DNA of 64,000 nucleotides from Arthrobacter citreus (GCF_009192745.1 NZ_VTFV01000004.1:62001-126000); one strand, 5' to 3'; positions 36,780 through 45,067 are shown, numbered from the stretch's first letter. The notes: generated by a model not told the origin, from the letters alone. Program-made: numbers and translations.

Positions 36780-37714
36780 GGCCGGACGGCGCCGGCTGCG
36801 GCGGCTGGCTGGACGAGCACGTCGGAGGGCAGCGCGAACACTACGTCAGGGCGGGCGGCGAGCCGGCCCAGGAACGACTCGGCGACGTCGGCGAAGCAGG
36901 CCTGTCCCAGGACCCAGCCGAACCAGCTCAGCCCCAGGAACCGTTGTCCGCTGCTGCGGGCGTCCTCGAGAAGCTGGTTTACGGTGTCATCGAGCAGCTG
37001 CTCGTAGTCCTCGAAGGGCAGCCCCCGGCTGTAGAGGGCGAACATGTCCTCCGTTTCGAGGCTGAAGGGCAGGGCTGTCAGTCCCGCGGCATCCCCGGAT
37101 AGGGCAACGGGCACCTCATCCAGGGTCCAGTCCGCGAACCAGGGAATCCCCTCGGCCGCCAGCAGCGCTGTGGTGCGCGGGGTGGAGGTGCGCTCGGGTG
37201 AGAACCAGCCGGTTATGCGCCGTCCGGTGGCTGCCTGGACGGCGTCGACTGACGCTGTGATGTAGGCGTGTTCGGCAGCTGCGTCCATGGCGGGGTCCAG
37301 CACAATGTTGGCGGCAGCTCCCCGGGCCGCGATTTCCCCGGCCCGTTCACCCAGCGCCCGCCCCAGGCCGGGCAGCGCTGCGGCATGGGAGTCCAGCGCC
37401 ACGGCTGCCGGAACGCCGTACCGGTCAGCGATATCCAGCAGCCGGAAGATTCCGGTGGTGAGCCCAAAGTCCCACTGGGACAGGCGGGCCACCTGGCCCG
37501 GACGTGGCTCGCCGGTCTCCCGCCCGACGCCGCCCTGCATTGCGAGCGGCTTGTGGCTTCCGGCCGGCACCGGATCGGCGTAGCGCGGGGCGTGCAGCAG
37601 CAGGGAGACGGTCAGTGACGCCCGGCTGCTCCAGGCCGGGCGGAAGGGCTCGTAGGTGCGGGGAATGTCCGGGGCGTACGGCACGGCGTCGGCCGGATGA
37701 TCGATGATGGACAC
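36776..37714 (-). CDS. Polysaccharide-deacetylase-fold (imidase/allantoinase-like) protein, probably degenerate
   Basis: This 312-residue protein is a paralogue of the product encoded just upstream: both contain a G-x-x-R-L-L-x-x-x-D-x-x-x-x-P helix, the HADW/FADW strand and the LSxGxxxGLTALPFS-like stretch. In the upstream protein the metal-binding WEVMSHG is conserved, but here the same position reads GEIAARG (residues 126-132), so the histidine is an arginine. Catalytic loss, or a non-catalytic partner subunit, is likely. The start is GTG 37714, four bases after the upstream stop; the 66-codon upstream extension overlaps that gene in another frame. Confidence 0.75.
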   Translation of the reverse strand: MSIIDHPADAVPYAPDIPRTYEPFRPAWSSRASLTVSLLLHAPRYADPVPAGSHKPLAMQGGVGRETGEPRPGQVARLSQWDFGLTTGIFRLLDIADRYGVPAAVALDSHAAALPGLGRALGERAGEIAARGAAANIVLDPAMDAAAEHAYITASVDAVQAATGRRITGWFSPERTSTPRTTALLAAEGIPWFADWTLDEVPVALSGDAAGLTALPFSLETEDMFALYSRGLPFEDYEQLLDDTVNQLLEDARSSGQRFLGLSWFGWVLGQACFADVAESFLGRLAARPDVVFALPSDVLVQPAAAAGAVRP

Positions 37715-37718
37715 TGTT

Positions 37719-38675
37719 TCAGCTCCTAGCCAGAGTGGGCTGCCCGGCCGCAGCAGCCAGTTCCTGGGCGTATGCGAGCTGGGCGTCGTAATGGTGTTCG
37801 AGGTAGTAGTCGGTGATTTCGCCGGCTGTGGCCAGCCAGACGTCGTCCTGGCTGCGCAGGAACCCGAAGATGTCCCGGACATGCCGGTAGAGGTGCGGCT
37901 GGCCGGCAACAAAGGGATGGGTTGCTACGCAGGCAACCCGCCCCTGGCCGTCAACGGCAGCGTCGCGGAGCAGGCGGCGGACCTGTGCTTTGGCCAGGCG
38001 GGCGAAATAGCCGCCGGAAAAGTGCTTGGCGTGCAGCAGCGGAACGTCGTTGAGCATAAAGGAGTACGGGATGGAGACCAGGCGGTCCCCGTTTGCAGTT
38101 CGGAGCGGCCGGGGCTGTTCATCGTGGATCCAGTCGGCGTGGTAGGTCATCCCGTGTGCGGCCATCAGCTCGCAGGTGTTCTCCGTGCCGGAGACCTTGG
38201 GCCCGAGCATCCCCTTGATGGTCCTGCCCGTGTACGCCAGGGCCAGTGCCTGGTTCAGTTCATAGAACTCGTTCTCCTGTGCCGGGGCCATCCCGTAGAG
38301 CGGGCGCAGGTTGTTGATGCCGTGGCTCATCACTTCCCAGTTCCGCTCCAGCATGGCGTCGCGCACTTCGGGAAGCTCCTCGAGGACCTGCAGGCTCAGG
38401 GACACGGTGGACGGAATCTGGAATTCGTCCACCGCACGCAGCAGCCGCCAGAATCCCACCCGGTTGCCGTAGTCCCGGTGTGTGTAGTGCTGCAGGTCCG
38501 GGGTGGACACCCGCCCCTGCACTCCTCCCCCGCCCGGCGGCACGTAGTCATAGTGCTCCACGTTGGGGGCATGCCAAACGGCTACCGTCTTTCCGCCGGG
38601 CCAGGTCACCCGGGGGCGGCCGGGCAGCGGCGCGTAGACCAGGCGTTCATCGTGGCGAACCGCGGGTTCGTTCAT
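37719..38675 (-). CDS. Polysaccharide-deacetylase-fold hydrolase (imidase/PuuE allantoinase-like)
   Basis: The 318-residue protein has the CE4-like fold used by PuuE allantoinase and cyclic imidases: an N-terminal VAVWHAPNVEHYDY stretch (31-44), GFWRLLRAVDEFQIPSTV (74-91), WEVMSHG with His118, and TYHADWIHDEQPRPL further on. Similar enzymes open cyclic amides or imides such as allantoin and succinimide. Here the neighbours (half-amidase-type hydrolases and a maleate isomerase) point to a cyclic imide substrate; this is inference. ATG 38675 overlaps the preceding gene by four bases. Confidence 0.8.
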   Translation of the reverse strand: MNEPAVRHDERLVYAPLPGRPRVTWPGGKTVAVWHAPNVEHYDYVPPGGGGVQGRVSTPDLQHYTHRDYGNRVGFWRLLRAVDEFQIPSTVSLSLQVLEELPEVRDAMLERNWEVMSHGINNLRPLYGMAPAQENEFYELNQALALAYTGRTIKGMLGPKVSGTENTCELMAAHGMTYHADWIHDEQPRPLRTANGDRLVSIPYSFMLNDVPLLHAKHFSGGYFARLAKAQVRRLLRDAAVDGQGRVACVATHPFVAGQPHLYRHVRDIFGFLRSQDDVWLATAGEITDYYLEHHYDAQLAYAQELAAAAGQPTLARS

Positions 38676-39352
38676 GCCTGGTGTTCTCCCGCTCCGGTGC
38701 GTTCGGCGGCGAGGGACCCCAGCCGGTCCAGGGTCTCTGCCAGTCCCACCACGTCGCCGAAGCGGTCCTGCATGTCCCAGAGGCTGACTTCACCGGAGAG
38801 GGTGCGGAAATCATCCACGCACTCTTCGACGACCGACACCCGGTAGGAACGGTAGGCGGCGTCCATGACGGTGGCCCGAACGCAGCCGCTGGTGGAGGTT
38901 CCGGCGACAATCAGTTCGTCAGTGCCCAGCTGCGCCAGCAGGTCATCCAGCCGGGTTTTGTAGAACGCGGTGGCCACTGTTTTTTCCACGATGTGGTCCC
39001 CCGGCTCCGGCGCAACAACTGCGGAGATTTCGGTCCAGGGGTTTCCGCGCAGGCAGCGTTCGGTGAGCGAGGAGCGTACCCGCTGGGCGAGCATCCGGTC
39101 CTCGAGGTCATCGAGGATCATCTTGATGTAGATGACGGGCACGCCGGCGGCTCGGGCTGCAGTTAGCAGTTCAGCCGTTGCCTCAAGCGCAGCGGCGGCC
39201 GAGGGGCCGCAGCCCTCGTGTTCCACAAATGCCTTCTGGAAGTCGACGACGACGACGGCCGGCTGCTGCCCGGGTCCAACCCGCGGGCGTTCGGCGCGCA
39301 GCTGCCGGATCTTTGCCATTTCCAGGTTCCAGTCGGGGCTTGGGGTGTTCAT
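38672..39352 (-). CDS. Isochorismatase-fold cysteine amidase (N-carbamoylsarcosine/maleamate amidase-like), copy 1
   Basis: The Asp-Lys-Cys triad of the family is intact: Asp37 in VVVVDFQKAF, Lys123 in VEKTVATAF and Cys156 in GTSTSGCVRAT, the last being the signature of N-carbamoylsarcosine amidohydrolase and maleamate amidohydrolase (NicF). Such enzymes hydrolyse a terminal amide to acid and ammonia. The start is ATG 39352; the 73-codon upstream frame overlaps the next gene and is not used. Its paralogue lies 23 bases upstream, so the operon carries two related amidases, perhaps for successive or different amides. Confidence 0.85.
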   Translation of the reverse strand: MNTPSPDWNLEMAKIRQLRAERPRVGPGQQPAVVVVDFQKAFVEHEGCGPSAAAALEATAELLTAARAAGVPVIYIKMILDDLEDRMLAQRVRSSLTERCLRGNPWTEISAVVAPEPGDHIVEKTVATAFYKTRLDDLLAQLGTDELIVAGTSTSGCVRATVMDAAYRSYRVSVVEECVDDFRTLSGEVSLWDMQDRFGDVVGLAETLDRLGSLAAERTGAGEHQA

Positions 39353-39375
39353 GGAGGTGTCCTGTTCTGTGGGGT

Positions 39376-40041
39376 CTAGTGCGGGCCGGGGGCCGGCCGG
39401 GCTGCCAGGTAGTCTTCGATGCCGGCCACCGTCTGGACGTCGGCGATCTTGGCCTGGATATCCACCAGGTTCGCGCGATGGATATCCGGGTGCCGGTCTC
39501 CCACTGCGTCTTCGGCCACGATGGGAATGAACCCGTGCTGGAGGGCATCCAGGGCAGTCGCCCGGATGCACCCGCTGGTGGTGAGGCCGGCGATCAGGAC
39601 CGTGTCAATCCGTGCTGCGGACAGCAGGGAGGCCAGCGGGGTGCCGAAGAACGCACTGGGGTACTGCTTGGTGATCAGGGTTTCCCCCGTTTCCGGGGCC
39701 AGCCCGGGGATGAACTGTCCCCAGGGGCTCGATTCATGCCAGACGCGGGTGGCGGGAACCTTGCGGGCGAACAGGCCGCCGTCGCCGGGCCCGGAATACC
39801 GAACCCGGGTGACGTAGACGGGAATCCGGTGCTTCCGGGCCGCGGCCTTCAGGCGGTGCATGCCCTCGACGGCGGTTTCCACGCCGGCGTAGAGCGGGGA
39901 AGCCTTATCCGTGTAGGCGGTGGCCGGATCCACCAGCAGCAGGGCCGGGTGCTCTCCGGGTCCCAGGCTGCCGTCCAGCCCGGCGGCGCTGAAGTCGGAC
40001 GCAAAATCCGTTCCACTGCGCGGCACCGCCGCCGGAGTCAT
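39376..40041 (-). CDS. Isochorismatase-fold cysteine amidase (N-carbamoylsarcosine/maleamate amidase-like), copy 2
   Basis: The triad is Asp38 (LLLVDPATAYTD), Lys125 (LITKQYPSAFFGT) and Cys158 (GLTTSGCIRAT). The following ALDALQHGF and VGDRHPDIHRANLVDIQAK segments are typical of the N-carbamoylsarcosine and maleamate amidase branch, which it fits better than copy 1. It starts at ATG 40041, overlapping the Dabb gene by four bases. In the inferred pathway it would release ammonia from maleamate-like half-amides before the maleate isomerase step. Confidence 0.87.
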   Translation of the reverse strand: MTPAAVPRSGTDFASDFSAAGLDGSLGPGEHPALLLVDPATAYTDKASPLYAGVETAVEGMHRLKAAARKHRIPVYVTRVRYSGPGDGGLFARKVPATRVWHESSPWGQFIPGLAPETGETLITKQYPSAFFGTPLASLLSAARIDTVLIAGLTTSGCIRATALDALQHGFIPIVAEDAVGDRHPDIHRANLVDIQAKIADVQTVAGIEDYLAARPAPGPH

Positions 40042-40334
40042 CCGCGGACCTGGACGAAGGCCTTGGCCGTGATGGCCGGGGCAATGTGCTCCTGCACCAG
40101 TGCCACGTGGGCGGGGTGGGACTGGTATGCCCGCCAGGCGGCTTCATCTGCGAACGCGACTTCAAAGTGGATGTCCGCGTTGCCGTCCTTGAGACCGGCA
40201 TCGCGTGCGGCCTGGACGGATTCGACGCCGGGCACCAGGTCCTGCAGCGCTGCCAGCCCGGCCAGGATTGCTTCGGCTGCGGCCGGATCTGCGTCCGGCC
40301 GCAGGGTCAGCAGGCCAATGTGGCGAAAAGCCAT
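40038..40334 (-). CDS. Dabb-domain (stress-responsive A/B barrel) protein
   Basis: The 98 residues form one dimeric ferredoxin-like domain: FRHIGLLTLRPDA, then VQAARDAGLKDGNADIHFEVAF and a YQSHPAHVALV helix are the usual Dabb pattern. Members include small cytoplasmic enzymes and accessory proteins in degradation of cyclic compounds; no catalytic set can be fixed here. It lies inside the catabolic operon between the maleate-isomerase-like gene (12-base gap) and the amidase gene (overlap). Confidence 0.85.
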   Translation of the reverse strand: MAFRHIGLLTLRPDADPAAAEAILAGLAALQDLVPGVESVQAARDAGLKDGNADIHFEVAFADEAAWRAYQSHPAHVALVQEHIAPAITAKAFVQVRG

Positions 40335-40346
40335 GTGGAACTCCTT

Positions 40347-41093
40347 CTAGAACTCTTCGAGCAGGCGCCCGAATCCGGTCAGTTTGTCTTCGATTCCCTG
40401 GGCACGCAGGGCGTGCCAGATCGTGGCTGCGTTGATGGCGATTACCGGTTTGCCCAGTTCCTGCTCAAGTTCTGCGGCTACTTCCACGGCGCACAGGTTG
40501 GTTCCTGCCTGCACCAGGGCGTCCACCTCCGGGCCGTCCACGGCGAGGAACGCCTCCCGGATCTGCTCGCGGGTGACTTCGGAGATGTTGGTGGCGGAAG
40601 TGCAGGCGAAGCCGTGCACCTTCTGGACTTCGTAGCCCATATCGGTGAAGTAGGCGCGGACCTGCTCATCGCCGATGGGCTGGTAGGGCGTGATGAAGCT
40701 GATCCGGCGGGCGCCGAACTTCTTCAGGGCCGCATCGCAGGCAGCCGCGCCGGTGGAGAGTTCCAGGCCGCCGGCCTGCTCACGGATGCCGGCTTCGAAG
40801 GCTGCTGCGCCTTCGGCACCGCCCCAGAAGGTTTCCGCGGACATGCCCATCACGATGCGGTCCGGCTCGGCGGTCAGGACGTCGCGGACGGCGTACCCGG
40901 TCTGGGTGCGAAGGTCCTCGAGGAATTCAACGAAGGACGCGTCGTCGCTCAGTTCAGGCTGGCTGATGAAGATGCGGCTCGCTGCGAAGCTGACTCCCGG
41001 CGGGCGCATGAGGTTGTATTCGGCTTCCACGACGGTGTTGGTGGAAGGCACAATCACGCCCAGGACGGCGCGTTCGGAGAGGTAGGAGGGCAT
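40347..41093 (-). CDS. Maleate isomerase/arylmalonate decarboxylase family protein
   Basis: This 248-residue Asp/Glu-racemase-superfamily protein has the carboxylate-binding VPSTNTVVE (15-23) and a second-half GTNLCAVE with Cys201. Maleate isomerases normally use two cysteines; at the first position this protein reads VMGMSAETF, with Ser85 where a Cys is expected, while Cys201 is kept. That leaves maleate cis-trans isomerase with altered residues, or a decarboxylase, as options. It sits between the FAD/lyase fusion gene (17-base gap) and the Dabb gene. In the inferred pathway it would turn maleate into fumarate. Confidence 0.78.
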   Translation of the reverse strand: MPSYLSERAVLGVIVPSTNTVVEAEYNLMRPPGVSFAASRIFISQPELSDDASFVEFLEDLRTQTGYAVRDVLTAEPDRIVMGMSAETFWGGAEGAAAFEAGIREQAGGLELSTGAAACDAALKKFGARRISFITPYQPIGDEQVRAYFTDMGYEVQKVHGFACTSATNISEVTREQIREAFLAVDGPEVDALVQAGTNLCAVEVAAELEQELGKPVIAINAATIWHALRAQGIEDKLTGFGRLLEEF

Positions 41094-41110
41094 CGTATTC
41101 CTTTGGTGGT

Positions 41111-43204
41111 CTAGTTCTTCCGGGCTCCGGCGGCGGCACCGGAGGCAAGCAGCGTGTTCAGGGAGGTCCAGCCGAGCTGTTCCGTGGAAACCGGCCAGGC
41201 CTGTTCTGCCAGCGACTCGTAGGCCGCGTGCAGGGCGCTTCCCGCGGCGAGGAGTCCCGTCACCGGGTAAATGATGAGTCCGACGCCGGCTGCGGACAGG
41301 TCTTCGAGGGCACCGGGGGCAGGTTCCCGGGCTTCGGAGCGGTTCAGGACCAGCCGCTTGCCGGTGGCCCGGTGCAGGGCGGCCAGTTCCGGAAGGGAAA
41401 GCTGTCCCTCGGGGAAGATCAGGTCTGCGCCGGCTGCGGCATAGGCACGGGCGCGCTGCAGGACGCCGGGGAAGCCTTCGGCGGCGTACGCGTCGGTGCG
41501 GGCAATGACCAGCATTTCCTGCCGGGCGGCAACAGCTGCGGCGATCTTCGCTGCGGCTTCCTCCGGCGGGAGCACTGCCGGAGCGCCGGAAGGTGCCTTG
41601 GGCTGCACCTGGTCCTCGATGGTGATAGCGGCAGCGCCGGCCCGTTCATAGGCGGCGGTGGTGTGCGCTGCGTGGCGGGCGTCGCCGTACCCTCCGTCGC
41701 CGTCAGCTATCACGGGCAGTCCCGAGGCAGCAGCCACCGGCTCCAGCTGGGCAAGCATGTCCGTCCGGCCCACGAACCCCTGGTCCTGGCAGCCCAGCCC
41801 CGCAGCTGCCGCTGCCGCACCGGAAACGAGGCAGGCACCGAACCCGGCATTCCGCACCAGGGCCGCACTGAGGGCGTCGTAGGCCCCGGGAGCCACCACT
41901 GTGCCGGCAGAGAGCGCCGCCCACAGCCGACGTCCTGCCGGTCCCGCAGCGCTGCGGGCGGCCCGCAGTCCGCCCTCGAGCAGGTCGTTGGAACGGGAGA
42001 CTGCCGAGAGCATGGAGGAGTTCAGCAGGTAGCTGCGGGAAAGTTCACGGTCGGCGGCAATGCGCCCGAGTTTCACCGTTCGTTCGTGCCGGGCAGCGGT
42101 GTCCGTTTCCTGCAGCTCCTTGTAGTTCTGGATGGTGTTCTTCTGCAGGAAGTTCACGGCGGTGCTGCGCCGGGCGTCGTCGTAGGCTTTGGCAGCCAGC
42201 TCGGCGTCTGCGCCGTCCAGGGCTGCGGCCACCGTCCTGGCGGCGGCAACGGCGTCATGGATGCCGCTGTTCATGCCCATCCCGCCCAATGGGTTGTTCA
42301 CGTGTGCGCTGTCTCCGGCGAGCAGTACCCGCCCGGCGGCCATGGTCGCGGCCACCCGCTGCTGCACCACGTAGATGTTGGCGTGGTCCAGCGGGTAGGC
42401 GCCGTCCTTCGGTGCCACGTTCTGGATGCGGCGTTCGATGGTTGCGGGGTCCAGGGCCTCGGCGTCGGACGTGCCTTCGTCGATGGGCATCAGCACGCGC
42501 CAGTGCCGCGGGGTGCGCAGCAGCACGCCCCAGTCTGAGGGGTCGGAGAGGTACGCCACGAGCGCCAGGTCATCGAATTCCCGGGCCAGTTCGTGGGTCG
42601 TGGAGGCGACCAGGAACCGTTCCGGCAGGGTCAGTCCTTCGAACGCGATGCCCAGGGACTTGCGGATCCGCGAGCGCGCGCCGTCGGCGGCGATCAGCCA
42701 GTCGGCCGTGTAGCTGGGCTCCCGCCCGTCCCCGTCGAGGAAAACCCGGGCGTTCGCGGTGCCCATTTCAACACGCTGGACCGGTGCGCTGAAGCGCAGG
42801 TTTACATGCGGGTAGTCGGCCAGCTTGGCGAGGATGACTTCGGTGAGCCGGTTCTGCTCGCACTGGAGCCGGTAGGGGAAGCGGGTGTCCTCGGAGAGTG
42901 CTTCCAGTTTCAGGTCCGCCAGGATGGCACCGGCCTTGTCCCGGTACTGGAACCGGGGAGCCGGCAGGCCCAGTGCCTCGACCTCGGCCAGGATGCCCAG
43001 GTCGTCCAGCATTTCGAGGCTGGGCGGATGGAACGTGGAGGCCCGTGATTCCTCGGCCAGCTCAGCGCCTGCTTCCAGGACCGTCACCGGGATTCCGCGC
43101 TGTGCCAGGGCCAGGGCTGCCACCATGCCGGTGGGTCCCATGCCCGCCACCAGGACCTTCACGTGGGTGCCGGCCTGTCCGTCCGGGCTGAATGTGCTTT
43201 TCAT
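41111..43204 (-). CDS. Fusion of flavin monooxygenase and isocitrate-lyase/PEP-mutase-family lyase
   Basis: Residues 1 to about 405 are a class A FAD hydroxylase: VAGMGPTGMV (19-28), DWLIAADGARSRIRK near 170 and VLLAGDSAHVNNPLGGMGMN near 293. Residues about 412-697 form an isocitrate-lyase/PEP-mutase TIM barrel: VVAPGAYDALSA, VIADGDGGYGD (near 498), TIEDQVQPKAP (near 530) and VIARTDAYA. The lyase KKCGH loop is not present, so it is not an isocitrate lyase proper. Such a fusion would hydroxylate a ring and then cleave a C-C bond. ATG 43204 overlaps the nitrilase stop by four bases. Confidence 0.85.
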   Translation of the reverse strand: MKSTFSPDGQAGTHVKVLVAGMGPTGMVAALALAQRGIPVTVLEAGAELAEESRASTFHPPSLEMLDDLGILAEVEALGLPAPRFQYRDKAGAILADLKLEALSEDTRFPYRLQCEQNRLTEVILAKLADYPHVNLRFSAPVQRVEMGTANARVFLDGDGREPSYTADWLIAADGARSRIRKSLGIAFEGLTLPERFLVASTTHELAREFDDLALVAYLSDPSDWGVLLRTPRHWRVLMPIDEGTSDAEALDPATIERRIQNVAPKDGAYPLDHANIYVVQQRVAATMAAGRVLLAGDSAHVNNPLGGMGMNSGIHDAVAAARTVAAALDGADAELAAKAYDDARRSTAVNFLQKNTIQNYKELQETDTAARHERTVKLGRIAADRELSRSYLLNSSMLSAVSRSNDLLEGGLRAARSAAGPAGRRLWAALSAGTVVAPGAYDALSAALVRNAGFGACLVSGAAAAAAGLGCQDQGFVGRTDMLAQLEPVAAASGLPVIADGDGGYGDARHAAHTTAAYERAGAAAITIEDQVQPKAPSGAPAVLPPEEAAAKIAAAVAARQEMLVIARTDAYAAEGFPGVLQRARAYAAAGADLIFPEGQLSLPELAALHRATGKRLVLNRSEAREPAPGALEDLSAAGVGLIIYPVTGLLAAGSALHAAYESLAEQAWPVSTEQLGWTSLNTLLASGAAAGARKN

Positions 43205-44901
43205 CGAACTGCCACCTCCGTGGTCCGTGTGAAGGGTTGGTAGATAAGGGGCTGCCGGGTGGCCACCGGGTCCAGGTGGAACCCCTGGACCTTGGAATGC
43301 GAGCCGCGCAGGTCGAGCTCCACCTTCATCTGCTCCTCGAATCCGCCGCGGCAGGTCCAGGCGGTGGGGTACCGCATCAGGGCAATTGGCTGGCCTGGAA
43401 CGAATTCGTCGGATTCAACCACCTGGCTGCCCAGTTCGCCGGCGGAATCAAGCCGGGCTGCGGAGACCAGGTGGACCCGGTTTTCCTCGGTCCGCTGCAC
43501 CGCGGCGACCTTGGCTGCCTCGGGCCGGTCCCAGCCGGTGGGGTGGACGATCAGTTCCGCGCCGCGCAGGGTAAGGACGCGGGCGGTTTCGGGGTACCAG
43601 ACCTCCCCTCCGGTCATAAAGCCGATCCGGCCAATGCCGGTGTGCGCGACAGTGAGGTCCGAGCCCGGCGTGGCCCAGGTCTCCGAAGCATCCAGATGGG
43701 TCTTGCGGTAGCTCGCGCACAGGTTCCCGGAGGAATCCACCAGCCAGGTGGTGTTGAAGAAGGCGCCGTCTTCTTCTTCCACCAGGTTCACTGCGACGTA
43801 CAGGCGGGCCTGCTGGGCTGCGGCCTGGATCTGTTCCAGGGCCGCGGCGCTGAACTGCGCTGCGGCCTGCGGGTCTGCTGCCACCTCGCCGGGCTGGAAG
43901 CAGAACAGCTCCGGCAGCACACCCAGGGTCACGGCGCGGGTGCCGGCGAAGGCGATCTGTCCCAGCGCCCGGGTGAGGGTCCAGTCCCGGTTGTGGAACC
44001 AGGAGACCTGCAGCGGGGCAACGGTGATCAGTTTGGAGGGCATGTCCCCTGCCGGGCCGTACATGGCCGCTGCCGGAACTTCTCCCACCGGGAGGAGCAG
44101 ATCTTCGTAAAGCTCAGGGCGGCGGGCGGCGAAAATGTCCCCGCGCTGCGGGTCCGTCTTGTCATCCGCAGCTGCCGGGTCAAGGTCCGCCCACACGAGC
44201 TCCTCGGCTGCTTCCCCTGCCGAGGCCAGTACGGTTCCCCCCGGTGAGACGATCTGCGATCCGCCCATCCAGGGATAGGCGTCCGCCGGCCCGCCCACCG
44301 TGTTGGAGGAGACATGCCAGACACGGTTTTCCATGGCGCGCTGCGGGACGTGCAGGCGGTGTTCGTCCGGTCCGCGGCTGTTCAGGGAGTTCAGCAGCAC
44401 CTGCGCGCCGTCCAGCGCCAGCAGCCGCGGCACCTCCGGCACAATCCCGTCGGCGCACATCAGCAGGCCCAGGCGGCCCAGTTCAGTGTCGACGGCCGTG
44501 ACCGGCTCGGTGCCGGGAACAAAGAGCGTGTATTCGTAGTCCCAGAAAATGTGCTTGCGGTGCACCTTGGCGACTGCACCGTCCGCGTCGATCAGGATCT
44601 GGCCGATGTAGACGTCGGGGGCGTTGTCCCCGCGCAGGTCCACGCCTGCGGCGACCCAGATTCCCAGCTCGGCGCAGGCGGCGCGCAGGCCGGTGACGAA
44701 GGCGCCGTCGAGGTTTTCGGCATGCTCCCAGGCACCCTCGCGGGTGCTGAAGTCACGGACCCGGTTGGCGTTTTCCGGCAGTACCAGCAGCTGCACGCCG
44801 GCGTCGGCGGCGCGGCGCATCCAGCCGATGCACAGCTGCAGGTTGGCCGCGGTATCCGGACCCGAGAAGAACTGGGCGGTGCCAAAGCGAGTATTCGCCA
44901 C
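43201..44901 (-). CDS. Double nitrilase/amidase-superfamily protein with one intact active site
   Basis: The 566 residues contain two carbon-nitrogen hydrolase domains. In the first the catalytic Glu43 (LPENANR), Lys116 (VHRKHIF) and Cys149 (GRLGLLMCADG) are all present. In the second (about 290-540) Glu331 (LPELFCF) and Lys400 (YRKTHL) remain but the cysteine position is Gly431 (GRIGFMTGGEVWYPE), so it should be inactive. The GTG start follows AGGAAAGGAAG. It is the first gene of the catabolic operon, divergent from the IclR gene. A cyanide-adding or amide-hydrolysing role is possible; the substrate is unknown. Confidence 0.87.
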   Translation of the reverse strand: MANTRFGTAQFFSGPDTAANLQLCIGWMRRAADAGVQLLVLPENANRVRDFSTREGAWEHAENLDGAFVTGLRAACAELGIWVAAGVDLRGDNAPDVYIGQILIDADGAVAKVHRKHIFWDYEYTLFVPGTEPVTAVDTELGRLGLLMCADGIVPEVPRLLALDGAQVLLNSLNSRGPDEHRLHVPQRAMENRVWHVSSNTVGGPADAYPWMGGSQIVSPGGTVLASAGEAAEELVWADLDPAAADDKTDPQRGDIFAARRPELYEDLLLPVGEVPAAAMYGPAGDMPSKLITVAPLQVSWFHNRDWTLTRALGQIAFAGTRAVTLGVLPELFCFQPGEVAADPQAAAQFSAAALEQIQAAAQQARLYVAVNLVEEEDGAFFNTTWLVDSSGNLCASYRKTHLDASETWATPGSDLTVAHTGIGRIGFMTGGEVWYPETARVLTLRGAELIVHPTGWDRPEAAKVAAVQRTEENRVHLVSAARLDSAGELGSQVVESDEFVPGQPIALMRYPTAWTCRGGFEEQMKVELDLRGSHSKVQGFHLDPVATRQPLIYQPFTRTTEVAVR

Positions 44902-44938
44902 GGGGCTTCCTTTCCTCAGCTACGCCCAAAGGTATGAT

Positions 44939-44975
44939 TTCCATATTCTGGGAATAGGTTCCTATTAACTGGGAA
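44939..44975. promoter_or_regulatory. Tandem putative IclR operator sites upstream of the catabolic operon
   Basis: TTCCATATTCTGGGAA (44939-44954) and TTCCTATTAACTGGGAA (44959-44975) are two TTCC...GGAA dyads starting 20 bases apart, about two helical turns. The 14-base AATAGGTTCCTATT between them is a near-perfect palindrome. The block is AT-rich compared with its surroundings. Confidence 0.5.
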
Positions 44976-45039
44976 TAACGCTAGTTAGCCGGAAGGGACC
45001 GCGTCAACGCAGAACCCGAAGCGAAACAAGCATTTAACA

Positions 45040-45067
45040 TTTGCTGGGACTGAAATTCCCATAGGAT
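45040..45067 (+). promoter_or_regulatory. Possible iclR promoter with overlapping operator half-sites
   Basis: TTTGCT (45040-45045) and TAGGAT (45062-45067) are spaced 16 bases apart, 65 bases before the ATG. TTCCCATAGGA (45056-45066) overlaps the -10 box and resembles the TTCC...GGA sites upstream, which would allow autorepression. The region 44902-45132 holds no other gene. Confidence 0.4.
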
